From NCBI GenBank assembly GCA_020636195.1, contig JACJYH010000005.1, forward strand, positions 1 to 64,000: a DNA stretch of 64,000 nt. Direction: 5' to 3'. Source of the stretch: Lewinellaceae bacterium. GTDB lineage: Bacteria > Bacteroidota > Bacteroidia > Chitinophagales > Saprospiraceae. The position numbers and the translations under genes were made by a program. Of this stretch, positions 33,868 to 44,154 are shown piece by piece (within the stretch, counting starts at the first letter, position 1; every line of letters begins with the position of its first letter). Below the pieces are notes generated by a model that did no database searches, was not told the DNA's origin, and saw only the letters and a program-made list of their open reading frames with translations.

Positions 33868-34851
33868 ATGCACAGAAAATTCTCACATCAATGTACATCA
33901 GCCTTTATTTGGTTGATGGTACTTTTTTCGTCATTTTCGGTTTTAGCACAAACCCATGTCAATCCTTTTGATATTCCTGAAAGGAAAGGGGAAGTCAATT
34001 CGGCTACCATACTTCCCAATGACACGTTGATCAGAAAAGCGGAAATTACCACTATTTTGGCTGATACAACCCAAAGGCTGACATTAGACAGCGTTGTTCC
34101 TCAAAACATTCCTGAATCCCAAGTTACTAATCCATTTGACGTAGATCACCGGCCACTGAAAAGGACGGAGCAAAACAGTAATCTGTCGCCATCAAATCCA
34201 AAAAACAATGGTTTCTCAGGATTTATCCTTTGGATTTTGATACTGGTCAGCGGTTTGCTAGCCATCATACTGAACACACATACCAAATACCTATCTATGG
34301 CATCAAAAGGGGTATTTAATGAAAACATTTTGAAGCGGTTGAACCGTGATGACCAAAGCAAACATGTCGGTTATCATTTTATTCTATACACCATATATGT
34401 TTTGGGAATCACAACGTTTTTCTACCTGATCTTGGATAAGATATATGGGTTGAATGGCTTGCAACTCTATTTAATTATTCTGGCTGGAGTAATAGCTGTT
34501 TATGCCATCAGACATTTAATTTTGTCAGCATTGGGTCACATATTTTCTATTTCTAAAAACACATCATTTTACAGCTTCCTAATCATGTTATTCAATCAGA
34601 TCATTGGAATTGTATTATTGCCAATCAATATCCTCTTGGCTTTTGGACCAATTGAGGTTTTTAAGATAGTCATGATTGTTGGGGTTATAATTCTGCTTGT
34701 GTTTTATATTTTAAGGTCTGTAAGAGGTTTGTTAAGTATTTCTGAGTTTTATAATGAAAGAATTTTCCAAATATTTATTTATCTTTGCGCCTTTGAAATT
34801 GCGCCATTTTTAATTTTATTTAAATATTTAGATAATTCCAGGCTGTTTTAA
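33868..34851 (+). CDS. DUF4271 integral membrane protein
   Basis: 327 aa. Signal-like N-terminus (AFIWLMVLFSSFSVLAQ), a disordered periplasmic stretch with the motif NPFDIPERKGE, then NPFDVDHRP, and from about residue 120 six to seven membrane helices (GFILWILILVSGLLAIIL and others). Closing FEIAPFLILFKYLDN is typical of DUF4271. The family is restricted to Bacteroidota and is commonly found directly upstream of uroporphyrinogen-III synthase, exactly as here (26 nt). Function unknown. Confidence 0.85.
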   Translation: MHRKFSHQCTSAFIWLMVLFSSFSVLAQTHVNPFDIPERKGEVNSATILPNDTLIRKAEITTILADTTQRLTLDSVVPQNIPESQVTNPFDVDHRPLKRTEQNSNLSPSNPKNNGFSGFILWILILVSGLLAIILNTHTKYLSMASKGVFNENILKRLNRDDQSKHVGYHFILYTIYVLGITTFFYLILDKIYGLNGLQLYLIILAGVIAVYAIRHLILSALGHIFSISKNTSFYSFLIMLFNQIIGIVLLPINILLAFGPIEVFKIVMIVGVIILLVFYILRSVRGLLSISEFYNERIFQIFIYLCAFEIAPFLILFKYLDNSRLF

Positions 34852-34877
34852 CCTATTGATCAACATTAATTAGTTTA

Positions 34878-35681
34878 ATGACAACTAAGAGTTCTGCTTC
34901 TACCAAGAAATCGTCCTATATAGAGCAATATCAACCTGTAAGGTCTATTCTTATATCCCAACCTAAACCGGAGGATAAGTCACCCTACTATGAATTAGAA
35001 CAGAAATTTAAGCTGAAAATAGATTGGAGGCCATTTATACAAGTGGAGAATCTCACGGAGAAGGAGTTTCGTAGAAATAGGTTGAATTTAGGTGATTTTA
35101 AGTGTGTCATTTTTTCGAGCAAAGGCGCAGTAGATAACTTTTTTAGACTAGCAGAAGAAACGCGTTCTCGCATTTCGCAAGATACAAGATATTTTTGCCT
35201 TACAGAGACGATCGCAAATTACTTGCAAAAGTTCATTTTATACAGAAAGAGAAAAGTTTTTGTAGGTAAGCGTGTTGCAGAAGATTTGGCTCATTATTTT
35301 CAAAAATATAAATCAGAAAAATATCTACTCCCTTGTTCTAACTTGGGATCGACAGAAATAGTACAGTACTTGGATAAAATAGGGATTGATCATACGGATG
35401 TCGTCATGTACAAGACGGTTTCATCTGATCTTTCTGATTTGAGTGATGTCTATTATGACGTTTTAGTATTTTTCAGTCCTCAGGGTATTGAGTCCCTATT
35501 TGAAAATTTTCCGGATTTTGCGCAAAATAATACAAGAATCGCTATTTTTGGCAATGCCACTTCAAAAGCGGCTGAGGACAAAGGTCTCTATATCAATATC
35601 AAAGCACCTACCACCGAAGCACCATCGATGACCAAAGCATTGGAAGACTATATCAACGTGTCTAATAAAGTTGCAAAGTAA
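34878..35681 (+). CDS. hemD: Uroporphyrinogen-III synthase
   Basis: 267 aa, soluble, two Rossmann-like lobes. Visible blocks are VRSILISQPKPEDKSPYYEL, CVIFSSKGAVDNFF, YFCLTETIANYL, LLPCSNLGSTEIVQYL, DVLVFFSPQGIESLF and RIAIFGNATSKAAEDKG, the last two matching the C-terminal HemD motif (FTSPxxV...GxxTAxAA). It closes hydroxymethylbilane into uroporphyrinogen III for haem and sirohaem. HemD varies a lot in sequence, but the DUF4271 neighbour supports the call. Confidence 0.85.
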   Translation: MTTKSSASTKKSSYIEQYQPVRSILISQPKPEDKSPYYELEQKFKLKIDWRPFIQVENLTEKEFRRNRLNLGDFKCVIFSSKGAVDNFFRLAEETRSRISQDTRYFCLTETIANYLQKFILYRKRKVFVGKRVAEDLAHYFQKYKSEKYLLPCSNLGSTEIVQYLDKIGIDHTDVVMYKTVSSDLSDLSDVYYDVLVFFSPQGIESLFENFPDFAQNNTRIAIFGNATSKAAEDKGLYINIKAPTTEAPSMTKALEDYINVSNKVAK

Positions 35682-35701
35682 TTTTACAATAATCAGTTCA
35701 C

Positions 35702-36343
35702 ATGGATATTAAGTTTATTCAAGATTTGGAGTTGGAGATGAGTGAGGAATTGCCGGGGAAACCCTTTCAAAACCTTATGTCTCCACCCGGTCGAATAAAT
35801 TTGCACCAAGATCCTGATAAATTACCTGTTGAAGCCTGTGTTTTATTGCTGTTGTATCCAAAAAATAATGAATGGTTTACCTGCTTCATAGAGCGACCGT
35901 CTCATTATATTCATGATGTACATGCAGGACAATTTGCCTTACCGGGCGGAAAGGTGGACGAGACAGACTACAGCTTTGAGGATTGTGCATTGAGAGAAAC
36001 ATATGAAGAGATAGGCATTCCTCCTGAAGACATCGGTATACTAGGATCATTGACGTCGCTGTATATACCTGTAAGCAATTTTTTAGTCCATCCGTTTGTG
36101 GGTTTTATGCACAAGGAGCCGGAATTTGAAATCCAACCTAACGAAGTGGCAAATCTAATAGAAGCACCCATTTCAGTGTTCATCAAGCAGAAGAATAAAT
36201 CGGTTTCGGACTTGATTGTTCGAAATGAAAAGATAGAACAAGTTCCTCATTATATTCTCAATAATCAAAATAAGTTATGGGGCGCCACTGCTATGATTCT
36301 CAGCGAATTTGAAGCCATCATTTCCAAATTAGAAATAAACTGA
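35702..36343 (+). CDS. NUDIX hydrolase, CoA pyrophosphatase-like (NudL/UPF0035)
   Basis: 213 aa. HDVHAGQFALPGGKVDETD is the UPF0035 signature of coenzyme A diphosphatases, and the NUDIX box continues as LRETYEEIGI with the metal-binding Glu residues. The N-terminus supplies PPGR and a RPSHYIH substrate loop. It would split CoA or oxidised CoA into 4'-phosphopantetheine and ADP. It follows hemD by 20 nt and likely belongs to the same operon. Confidence 0.85.
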   Translation: MDIKFIQDLELEMSEELPGKPFQNLMSPPGRINLHQDPDKLPVEACVLLLLYPKNNEWFTCFIERPSHYIHDVHAGQFALPGGKVDETDYSFEDCALRETYEEIGIPPEDIGILGSLTSLYIPVSNFLVHPFVGFMHKEPEFEIQPNEVANLIEAPISVFIKQKNKSVSDLIVRNEKIEQVPHYILNNQNKLWGATAMILSEFEAIISKLEIN

Positions 36344-36505
36344 AGACTAAACTAAATCAGAGTTTTCGACTATTTTTAAATAATTTTTTCAGTGCCGTAA
36401 CGCTTGTAATGTAAAAATTCATATTTTTACGCTTAATAAATACCATTTCAAATTAACTTTTGGTCATTTTCCCTAACTATTATTTTCAGTTTATAAAATT
36501 TACAT

Positions 36506-39500
36506 ATGCGTCAGATTCAGGTTTTTATTATTTTAAGTCTATTCTCATCCATAATGTTTGGGCAAGTTCGACAAGAAACTGTTTCTATTCCTTTTAGCGA
36601 TTATATCAAAAATCCTGATACCCACGTTAGGAATGAATTCATTTTGCCACTGACACTTTCAGGAACGGAATATACATTTAAAGCCACTCCAAATGATGTC
36701 ATGGAAGAAGACCTGAAAAGGGAATATCCATCTCTCAGAACCTATGATCTGACATCTGATGAAAATAAAGAGACATATGGAGCACTGACTGTTACAGATT
36801 ACGGAATCTATGTGACTTTGCACCATTTTTTGGGCACATCAATATTTATTAGACCATCTGATTATTCGGGCTCTCAAAAGCATACCGTCGAATATGGTAT
36901 TTCTAAAGAAAAAGCAAGATGTGGCCATATAGAACATCAAGAGGATGAGAAGGTGGATTTGTCTTATCTAATCGATGATAGGAAAGGGCTCCGCAATACA
37001 TTTGAGTTAGGAACTACAAGATATCGGTATGACGTGGCAATTATTTGTACAGGTGAGTATTATATCAATAATGGAAATACAAACTCGTCAGTTACATCCT
37101 CTATCACACAAACCGTCAATAATATCAGCGCAATTTATAAAAAAGATCTTTCTATTACACTTTCTACAAGTTCTTCAAGGATAAAACTGTATTCTGATCC
37201 CAATACAGATCCATTTATTCCTGACAATTTAGGAGGTGATGTTAGAACAATTCAAGCTGGAAGAGAAATAAAAGCGTCCTTTGCAGACAATGTATATGAT
37301 ATAGGCCATGTGTTTCATCAGCATGCAGATGGTGATGGATGGGGCAATGGTGGATTGGCACAATTGGAATGTGTTTGTGATAACAGTGTTTCATCAGGTG
37401 TCATTTCAAAAGGATCCGGTTGGAGCGGAGCCTATACAAATAGCGATTTAGGTTGGGTTCTGTTAGCAGCGCATGAATTTGGGCATCAATTTGGAGCAAA
37501 GCATACATTTAATGGTTTGGGCAATTCGTGTACATCTGCCATATCCCTGACCACGGCATATGAGATAGGCTCCGGAACAACCATCATGTCATATGAAGGC
37601 TTGTGTAATGATGATAATAATGTTACCCCAAACGGTTTAAACAATGATTATTTTCACATCATTTCAATTCAGCAAATGATGAATTATATTGTAAATGATA
37701 TCGGAAATACTTGCGCTACGAAATCTGCATCAAATAATGCAATTCCGGAGGTCACTGCATCTCCTTGTAGTGCTAAATATCAAATTCCTAAAAATACACC
37801 TTTCTATTTTAAAGGGTCAGCGTCAGATGCAGATAATGATCCTATGACCTACAATTGGGAAGAAATAGATGAAGACGGGCCTAATAAACCTACCCAAGGA
37901 TATGTAGGTACTCAGGCAGCCGGCTCTGCTATAGCGCCATTGTTCAGGAGTTATCAACCCAATGCCAGCACCGAAAGATATTTTCCTTCATTGGAAGTAC
38001 TTAAAAATGGAGGCAGCGACTTTGAAGTCTTACCAACAGTCCCTAGAACTTTGAATTTTGCATTCGTTGCCAGAGACAATAATTCACTGGGATCAGCTTT
38101 GGCTTCTGATAATGTTTCTATTCAAGTTGTAAATTCCGGACCCTTTGAAATCACAAAACCTAATGGTGGTGAAACATTGACAGCCGGAAAAGCAGAAACC
38201 ATTACATGGAATACCAACAATTCAAATAACCTATGTGATAATGTAAGAATAAAATTATCCGTGGATGATGGTTTGACCTTTGATGTAGTCTTGGCAGAGA
38301 ATATTCCTTATTCGGCAGGAACAGCTACGGTTACATTGCCACCAAATTTCTTTAAAACATCTTCCGCAAGGGTGATGATAGAATGTATGGATTATGATTG
38401 CTTTAAAATCTTTACTACGTCAACAAATAATTTCAATGTTTCATCAACTTGCGACCCACAAAATTCCGTGTTATGCTCTACTGCGAAAGTGACAATGTTT
38501 GAAGGGGATCCCGGAACAATTACGGGTTTGACAAAGACGATTGCAAACGATAAAATAGAAAGAACCATTACTTCAGGATCTAGTCTCGGAAGAGTTGTTG
38601 TCCTTGCAGAAACAGGATCCGGATGTAAGGATTTCTCCAATTATTATACTGTTCCTGTGACAATTTATGCTACGGAAACCGGTAAGTACCAGATCAATGC
38701 AACTGGTTCAGGATTTTTATCGCTATTCAGAGCGGGTTATAAACCGGCAGACGGTTGTTCAAAGTTTTTGAATTCAACTAGAAGGGCGCTTGACGAGATG
38801 CATATGACAGGAGAAAATCAAACTTTTGAAGTCAATCTCTCAGCTTGTACGGATTATGTGGTAGTATTTTATTCATTCTACACTTTACCTGCTGAAGTCC
38901 AAATGAAGGTTATCGGAGGACCCGGATTGATAGTTGAAAAATCAACTTTACAAGGGAATGGCTACGTAAATAAGTTTATCGTGGTGAATCAAGCAACAGG
39001 TTTAATATATTCCATCATGGACAACCCCGATGTCAGTGGAATTCCGGTAGGAAATTATACCATATATTCCATCGTCATGTCTGATATGGATACCACTCCA
39101 TTTATCGGTACTTCTTTTGCAAATTTTGTAGCTCAAGAATGCGTAAACGTCAGCTATAATTCAAAAGAATTGGAGGTTTTGCCAAATTGCACCATCTCAG
39201 GCATATCGGCAGGAGCACAAACTCCATGTATTCCGGGCAATAATACATTCACACAAACATTGACTATCACCTATGATAAAGCACCGACTACTGGAAAACT
39301 GAGTGTAAACGGTCAATTGTTTGACATCACAGGTAGCCCACAAACAGTGATATTAAATAACTTAGATTCTGATGGCAGCACCCAAGATGTGTCTGTCTTT
39401 TTTACGGATCAGCCTACTTGTAAGTTGGATCGTTCTGCAGTATTTATTTCACCGGTAAACTGTTGTCCGGTTCAAGTGGAATTGGGTGCAGATATCAATA

Positions 39501-42277
39501 AATGCGTCGGAGATATGGTTACTTTAGATGCCGGAAGCTCAGGGACAAATTACATTTGGAAGAGAGATGGGCAATTACTTTCTTCGAATGCGAGAACCAT
39601 AACTGTATCAACAGATGGTAAGTATTTTGTGGATGTGATTCACTCTTCAGGATGCCAAAAATCGGATAGCATCACAGTGACTTTCCACGCTTTGCCTTTG
39701 ATCAATTTACCTTCAACAACAGCATTCTGTGAAAATGAAAGCACGGTTATATTGGCTACTTTGGATAATCCCGGATACACTATAAAATGGTACAAAGACG
39801 GTGTGGTCATCTCCGGTCAAACCACAAATTCTTTGACAGTAGATAAAATAGGAACTTACAAAATTGAGGCGACGAATCAATATGGTTGTTCTGATTTTAA
39901 AGAAATTGTGGTTACTCAAATTACTACGCCTACGGTCGAACTTGGAGATCAAATAAACCAATGTGAAGGAGATCCTCTTACACTTGATGCTGGTGCCAAT
40001 GGCAACAATTATATATGGCGCAAGGATGGAGTAGTATTATCAGATCATACACAAACTTTAAATGTTACCGAATCGGGTACTTATTCTGTTTTTGTAGAAT
40101 TTGGTAATAACTGTGCAGCTGAGGATGATGTTATTGTCAGGATTTTTGAAAGTCCTGTTTTACAAGATTTACCTCCGATGGTAGATATTTGTAATGGGGA
40201 AAAAGCCACTCTTCAAGCCGTAGGATCAGGTTATACTTCGCTTCAGTGGTATTTCAATGGAAACCCTATCAATAATGCAACGAACTCAAATTTGGAAGTT
40301 GGCATCAGTGGTGAGTATTCAGTCACAGTAAAAAATGATGGAGGTTGTGCAGTCACAAAATCTTCAGTATTAGATACGCATTCAGCACCTACTGTAGAGC
40401 TTGGGCAAGATATAGTGGCATGCATCGGGCCTGATGTGACACTTTTTGCAGGTAATGAAGGTACAACTTACTACTGGACAAAAAATGGTCAAAATATCAA
40501 CCAATCAGGCAATACAATTATGGTTAACACCAATGGCCAGTATGCAGTTACTGTTACCAATGACTTTGGTTGTAAATCTACGGATCAAATAATGGTTACT
40601 TTTGTAACTGGACCATCATTGGACTTGGGAAGCGATATCACTATATGTCAAGGTGAAACAGCCACGATAAAGGCACAAACTAACACTCCTACCGCATCTA
40701 TAATTTGGAACAAAAACGGACTTGTGATCCCAAATCAGAACTCCTTCAATCTCCAAGTTACAGAAGCAGGTGAATATGAAGCGGTAGTTTTCGGTGGCGT
40801 ACCACCATGTGAGGTTAGAAAAAGTATCGTCGTCAATGTTAATCCGAAGCCTGGCATTAATCTCGGAGTAGATAAATCTATCTGTGATGGCGATCCTTTC
40901 CCAATCTTCGATGCCGGAGCAGGACATACATCTTATGCATGGGCTCTCAATGGAGTTCCTGCAGGAAATACACAAACCATCCAAGCTAATCAAAGCGGCA
41001 TTTACTCTGCTACTGTCACTAATAATTTTAATTGTAGTAATTCTGATAACGTGAAGTTGACGATAAATCCACTTCCAACTTTGACGCTGCCTTCTACTTT
41101 TGATTTGTGTAAGGGTGATACACTTATGGTAACTCCTACCACCAATGCTGTAAGTTTTACTTGGGCAAAAAATGGAACGGTAATTACTGGTGCCACTCAA
41201 GGTTCATTACAATTAACAAGTGCTGGTACATATGCTGTCACTGTTTCTAGTGCTGCTAAATGTGTTCAAAATACAACTTTTGTAGTGACAGAAAGAAATT
41301 TGCCAGTCGTTGATTTGGGTAAAGACACCTTGCTATGTCCAGGACAAAGTTTGGTAATAAATGCAGGTCAATTTTCTAAATATCTTTGGTCAGATGGAAC
41401 AACCGGATCGAGTATAACGGTGAATTCAACCCTGCAAACTGAAACATCAAAGGTGTATGGGGTACAGGTTTCCAACCAATATAATTGTCAAGCACAGGAT
41501 AGCATTCAAGTGACTGTGCGTCCTAAAGTAACCGCTGCAATTAAAGCTGACAATGTTGGTGTTTGTAATGGAGAACCTGTAATATTGGAAGCGTCCGGTG
41601 GATTGTTTTATTCTTGGACCGATCCAGATAACACCTTGTCATCAACAAATACTGCGACCACAATTGCTATGCCGACGGTCACCACTACATACACTGTCCA
41701 AGTCTCTGATGATTGTCCTGGGAATACAGCAAATTCAAGTTACAAAGTAAACGTCTTTGAACCTCAAAACATTTCTGCGGGTAAAGATACTTGTTTGATT
41801 TTGGGTACTACTATTGAACTGAAAGCCTCAGGTGGAGTCAGTTACGAATGGGGTCCGATTTCAGGTATAGTGGGTTCATCAAGCAATGCCAATCCTGAGA
41901 TTTCTATCACAGAACCAACAACCTTTGTAGTCACCATTACAGATACGAATGGCTGTATGTTTTCTGATTCAGTATACGTATGTGTTGAAGAAGATCCATT
42001 GAAATTTTTTAAAGCGGTGACCATGATTACACCTAATGGAGATGGTGCAAATGATGTTTTGACATTCAGAGGATTGGAATATTATCCTGATAACACTTTG
42101 ACTATATTCAATAGATGGGGAAATATCATTTTTGAAGCTTACGGATATCAAAGTCCGGGTGCGTTGTTGTTTGATGGAACCAAAAACGGGAAGCCGCTTC
42201 CGGCAGATACCTACTATTATATATTGCAGTTTGATAACAAAGTTTATAAAAACCCTTTGACGATACTTAGGGATTAA
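36506..42277 (+). CDS. Giant T9SS-secreted metalloprotease with Ig-like repeats and type B sorting domain
   Basis: 1923 aa. Signal peptide (MRQIQVFIILSLFSSIMFGQ), then a reprolysin-like zinc protease with HEFGHQFGAKH (His323, Glu324, His327, His333) in roughly residues 150-400. Next come a PKD/cadherin-like part and a long tract (about 991-1830) of some ten Ig-like domains of about 80 residues, each with a VELGxDixxCxGD start and a Cys near the end (GCxxSD). The C-terminus (about 1841-1923, ITPNGDGANDVLTFRG to YYYILQFDNKVYKNPL) is a CHU_C/gliding type sorting domain that directs export by type IX secretion and surface attachment. The PorP/SprF gene follows after 5 nt by frame, 26 nt by its likely ATG. 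Confidence 0.92.
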   Translation: MRQIQVFIILSLFSSIMFGQVRQETVSIPFSDYIKNPDTHVRNEFILPLTLSGTEYTFKATPNDVMEEDLKREYPSLRTYDLTSDENKETYGALTVTDYGIYVTLHHFLGTSIFIRPSDYSGSQKHTVEYGISKEKARCGHIEHQEDEKVDLSYLIDDRKGLRNTFELGTTRYRYDVAIICTGEYYINNGNTNSSVTSSITQTVNNISAIYKKDLSITLSTSSSRIKLYSDPNTDPFIPDNLGGDVRTIQAGREIKASFADNVYDIGHVFHQHADGDGWGNGGLAQLECVCDNSVSSGVISKGSGWSGAYTNSDLGWVLLAAHEFGHQFGAKHTFNGLGNSCTSAISLTTAYEIGSGTTIMSYEGLCNDDNNVTPNGLNNDYFHIISIQQMMNYIVNDIGNTCATKSASNNAIPEVTASPCSAKYQIPKNTPFYFKGSASDADNDPMTYNWEEIDEDGPNKPTQGYVGTQAAGSAIAPLFRSYQPNASTERYFPSLEVLKNGGSDFEVLPTVPRTLNFAFVARDNNSLGSALASDNVSIQVVNSGPFEITKPNGGETLTAGKAETITWNTNNSNNLCDNVRIKLSVDDGLTFDVVLAENIPYSAGTATVTLPPNFFKTSSARVMIECMDYDCFKIFTTSTNNFNVSSTCDPQNSVLCSTAKVTMFEGDPGTITGLTKTIANDKIERTITSGSSLGRVVVLAETGSGCKDFSNYYTVPVTIYATETGKYQINATGSGFLSLFRAGYKPADGCSKFLNSTRRALDEMHMTGENQTFEVNLSACTDYVVVFYSFYTLPAEVQMKVIGGPGLIVEKSTLQGNGYVNKFIVVNQATGLIYSIMDNPDVSGIPVGNYTIYSIVMSDMDTTPFIGTSFANFVAQECVNVSYNSKELEVLPNCTISGISAGAQTPCIPGNNTFTQTLTITYDKAPTTGKLSVNGQLFDITGSPQTVILNNLDSDGSTQDVSVFFTDQPTCKLDRSAVFISPVNCCPVQVELGADINKCVGDMVTLDAGSSGTNYIWKRDGQLLSSNARTITVSTDGKYFVDVIHSSGCQKSDSITVTFHALPLINLPSTTAFCENESTVILATLDNPGYTIKWYKDGVVISGQTTNSLTVDKIGTYKIEATNQYGCSDFKEIVVTQITTPTVELGDQINQCEGDPLTLDAGANGNNYIWRKDGVVLSDHTQTLNVTESGTYSVFVEFGNNCAAEDDVIVRIFESPVLQDLPPMVDICNGEKATLQAVGSGYTSLQWYFNGNPINNATNSNLEVGISGEYSVTVKNDGGCAVTKSSVLDTHSAPTVELGQDIVACIGPDVTLFAGNEGTTYYWTKNGQNINQSGNTIMVNTNGQYAVTVTNDFGCKSTDQIMVTFVTGPSLDLGSDITICQGETATIKAQTNTPTASIIWNKNGLVIPNQNSFNLQVTEAGEYEAVVFGGVPPCEVRKSIVVNVNPKPGINLGVDKSICDGDPFPIFDAGAGHTSYAWALNGVPAGNTQTIQANQSGIYSATVTNNFNCSNSDNVKLTINPLPTLTLPSTFDLCKGDTLMVTPTTNAVSFTWAKNGTVITGATQGSLQLTSAGTYAVTVSSAAKCVQNTTFVVTERNLPVVDLGKDTLLCPGQSLVINAGQFSKYLWSDGTTGSSITVNSTLQTETSKVYGVQVSNQYNCQAQDSIQVTVRPKVTAAIKADNVGVCNGEPVILEASGGLFYSWTDPDNTLSSTNTATTIAMPTVTTTYTVQVSDDCPGNTANSSYKVNVFEPQNISAGKDTCLILGTTIELKASGGVSYEWGPISGIVGSSSNANPEISITEPTTFVVTITDTNGCMFSDSVYVCVEEDPLKFFKAVTMITPNGDGANDVLTFRGLEYYPDNTLTIFNRWGNIIFEAYGYQSPGALLFDGTKNGKPLPADTYYYILQFDNKVYKNPLTILRD

Positions 42278-42303
42278 TTCATTTGAAAAGACATATTCAT
42301 ATT

Positions 42304-43224
42304 ATGACAAAATATTTATTGATCGTTATTTTCTCCTTGGGTTGGTGGGTATCATATAGCCAACAGCTACCAAACAGCAGCTGTATCACAGAAACCAGAA
42401 CTGTATGGAATCCTGCATTCACTGCAGTCCATAATGACATGATTGTGGATGGATTTTTCAGGATGCAATGGATAGGTTTTACAGGAGCTCCGCTTTTAGG
42501 ATTTACAAATTTACAATACCCATTTGTAAAACAAAATATGAGTGCAGGCGCGGGCTTTGTTTTTGATAAAACAGGACCTGTTTCTAAAATAGGCCTTCAG
42601 CTCAATTACGCCTATAAACTGAAGGAGTTTTTGTCGCGAAATGGGCAATTATCACTAGGCGTAGGTGCCAGTTTTTCACAATATTCACTCAATACATCAG
42701 GGGTAACAGTCAATGAAGTTCTTGACCCTTTTTACAATAATATTAAAGGCACGTCATTTTTTCCATCTATCAGTGGTGGTTTTTACTATACTTCTAATGT
42801 AAGACAATGGAAAGGAAATGGCTTCTTTGTTGGCGCTTCATTGAAACAAATTTGGACTACGGATGTCCTTATCAATGATTTTGATCAGGTCAGACAAAGA
42901 CACGTTCATTTTAATATCGGAGGTCGAATTGTTTCATATAATTCTGCTTTTGAACCAATGATCATGGTTAATTACGTCAATCCTGATATCATAGATGTCC
43001 TATATAATTTGAAATATGAATTGGAGGACACATTTTGGGCAGGTTTAGGATATGGCGGTTCAAAGATGGTTTCCATTCAAGGAGGAGTAATATTACCTGA
43101 TGTAGGAGGAAATCACTCACAGTTGAAAATAGGGGCTCTCGGAAATTACCACTTTGGGTCAACAGTAGCAAAAGCTGGTCCAAGTGTTGAGATGTATATT
43201 GGCTATTATCTGACCAAAAAGTAA
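42304..43224 (+). CDS. PorP/SprF family outer-membrane protein (T9SS partner)
   Basis: 306 aa from ATG 42304 (a TTG at 42283 is possible). Signal peptide MTKYLLIVIFSLGWWVSYSQ, then the family opening TRTVWNPAFTAVHNDMIVDGFFRMQWIGFTGAP in two parts: WNPAFTA and RMQWIGFTGAP. Next come alternating strands and a closing YHFGSTVAKAGPSVEMYIGYYL. PorP/SprF-like barrels cooperate with T9SS to secrete or anchor CHU_C-bearing giants, and are encoded beside them. The neighbour upstream is exactly such a protein, so this pair is a dedicated cargo-partner unit. Confidence 0.9.
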   Translation: MTKYLLIVIFSLGWWVSYSQQLPNSSCITETRTVWNPAFTAVHNDMIVDGFFRMQWIGFTGAPLLGFTNLQYPFVKQNMSAGAGFVFDKTGPVSKIGLQLNYAYKLKEFLSRNGQLSLGVGASFSQYSLNTSGVTVNEVLDPFYNNIKGTSFFPSISGGFYYTSNVRQWKGNGFFVGASLKQIWTTDVLINDFDQVRQRHVHFNIGGRIVSYNSAFEPMIMVNYVNPDIIDVLYNLKYELEDTFWAGLGYGGSKMVSIQGGVILPDVGGNHSQLKIGALGNYHFGSTVAKAGPSVEMYIGYYLTKK

Positions 43225-43292
43225 TGATCAATAAAAAATTTTGAACTTATTAAGACCTGAACAGGTTATTACTCCTAATAAAATTTAAAATT

Positions 43293-43760
43293 ATGGCATT
43301 GAAAGTAGGTGATATGGCTCCTGGATTTACTTTGAAATCTTCAGAAAAGCAAGATGTATCACTATCTGATTATTTGGGTAAGAATGTTGTGATATTATTT
43401 TTTCCTATGGCATTCACGTCGGTGTGCACCGCTGAATTATGTGAAATTAGGGATAAAAAAGAATTGTATGATGGCTTGAAAGCTGATGTTTTAGCAATCT
43501 CTGTGGACTCACCATTTACATTGGCAAAATTTAAAGAAGACCAAGGTTATAACTTTCCACTTTTATCAGATTTCAACAAAGAGGTCAGTCAGAAGTATGG
43601 AGCATATTACGAAGAATTTGTATTAGGGTTAAAAGGCGTTTCAAAAAGATCGGCTTTTGTAGTAGATAAAGATGGTGTGATTAAGTATGCAGAGGTATTG
43701 GATAAAGCTTCTGACTTACCGAATTTTGATCTTATTAATTCAATTTTGGAAACCATGTAA
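43293..43760 (+). CDS. Peroxiredoxin (AhpC/TSA family, AhpE-like)
   Basis: 155 aa, full length. The active site is PMAFTSVCTAELC with peroxidatic Cys45 in a PxxxTxxC context and a second Cys at 50. APGFTL near the N-terminus, LAISVDSPF and RSAFVVDKDGVI complete the fold. It reduces peroxides in the cytoplasm using thiol donors. Upstream lies a short AACAGGTT-containing inverted sequence (ACCTG-AA-CAGGT, 43256-43267) that might be an operator. It is followed after 5 nt by clpS. Confidence 0.9.
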   Translation: MALKVGDMAPGFTLKSSEKQDVSLSDYLGKNVVILFFPMAFTSVCTAELCEIRDKKELYDGLKADVLAISVDSPFTLAKFKEDQGYNFPLLSDFNKEVSQKYGAYYEEFVLGLKGVSKRSAFVVDKDGVIKYAEVLDKASDLPNFDLINSILETM

Positions 43761-43765
43761 ATCAT

Positions 43766-44092
43766 ATGAAAATTCACTTTTCCTTACTTGGTGATACCAG
43801 CTTTGATGAGCAAGAAGATGTTTTAGTTGAAGAAATAAACTCAACAGGAACGATTTCGCAGCTTATCGTTTACAATGATGATTTCAATACTTTTGATTGG
43901 GTGATAAAGTGTTTTATAGAAGTATTGCATCATTCCCAAGAGCAATCCGAACAACTTTCATTGTTAGTGCACTTTAAGGGAAAGGCTACCGTCAAAACCG
44001 GTCCTTTAGACATGTTACAACCACTCAAAGATGCTTTGATAGATCGTGGATTGAGTGCAGTCATCGAAAGTGTTGCTGACAAAAAGGGATAA
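43766..44092 (+). CDS. clpS: ATP-dependent Clp protease adaptor ClpS
   Basis: 108 aa. The core IVYNDDFNTFDWVIKCFIEVL carries the conserved NDD of the N-degron pocket; HHSQEQSEQLSLLVHFKGKA and a C-terminal TGPLDMLQPLKDALIDRGLSAVIE finish the domain. ClpS hands proteins with destabilising N-terminal residues to ClpAP. The next gene encodes the aminoacyl-transferase that creates such N-termini, which supports the call strongly. Confidence 0.88.
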   Translation: MKIHFSLLGDTSFDEQEDVLVEEINSTGTISQLIVYNDDFNTFDWVIKCFIEVLHHSQEQSEQLSLLVHFKGKATVKTGPLDMLQPLKDALIDRGLSAVIESVADKKG

Positions 44093-44154
44093 CCATATGG
44101 ACATTTCCATAGGTAGTAAATGGATGCTGATCGGTGGTTTGCCATCATAGTACC

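Noticed and set aside
36344..36505. Hairpin GTAAAAA...TTTTTAC upstream of the T9SS protease
   Set aside because: AT-only stem without T tract in a fitting place; likely chance in AT-rich DNA.
40616..41200. 194-codon minus-strand ORF inside the giant T9SS protein
   Set aside because: Antisense shadow of the Ig-like repeat region; Cys/Ser/Ile-rich composition without motif.
43256..43267. ACCTG-AA-CAGGT as a regulator site before the peroxiredoxin gene
   Set aside because: Single short palindrome with no known matching regulator or second copy; mentioned with the gene only.
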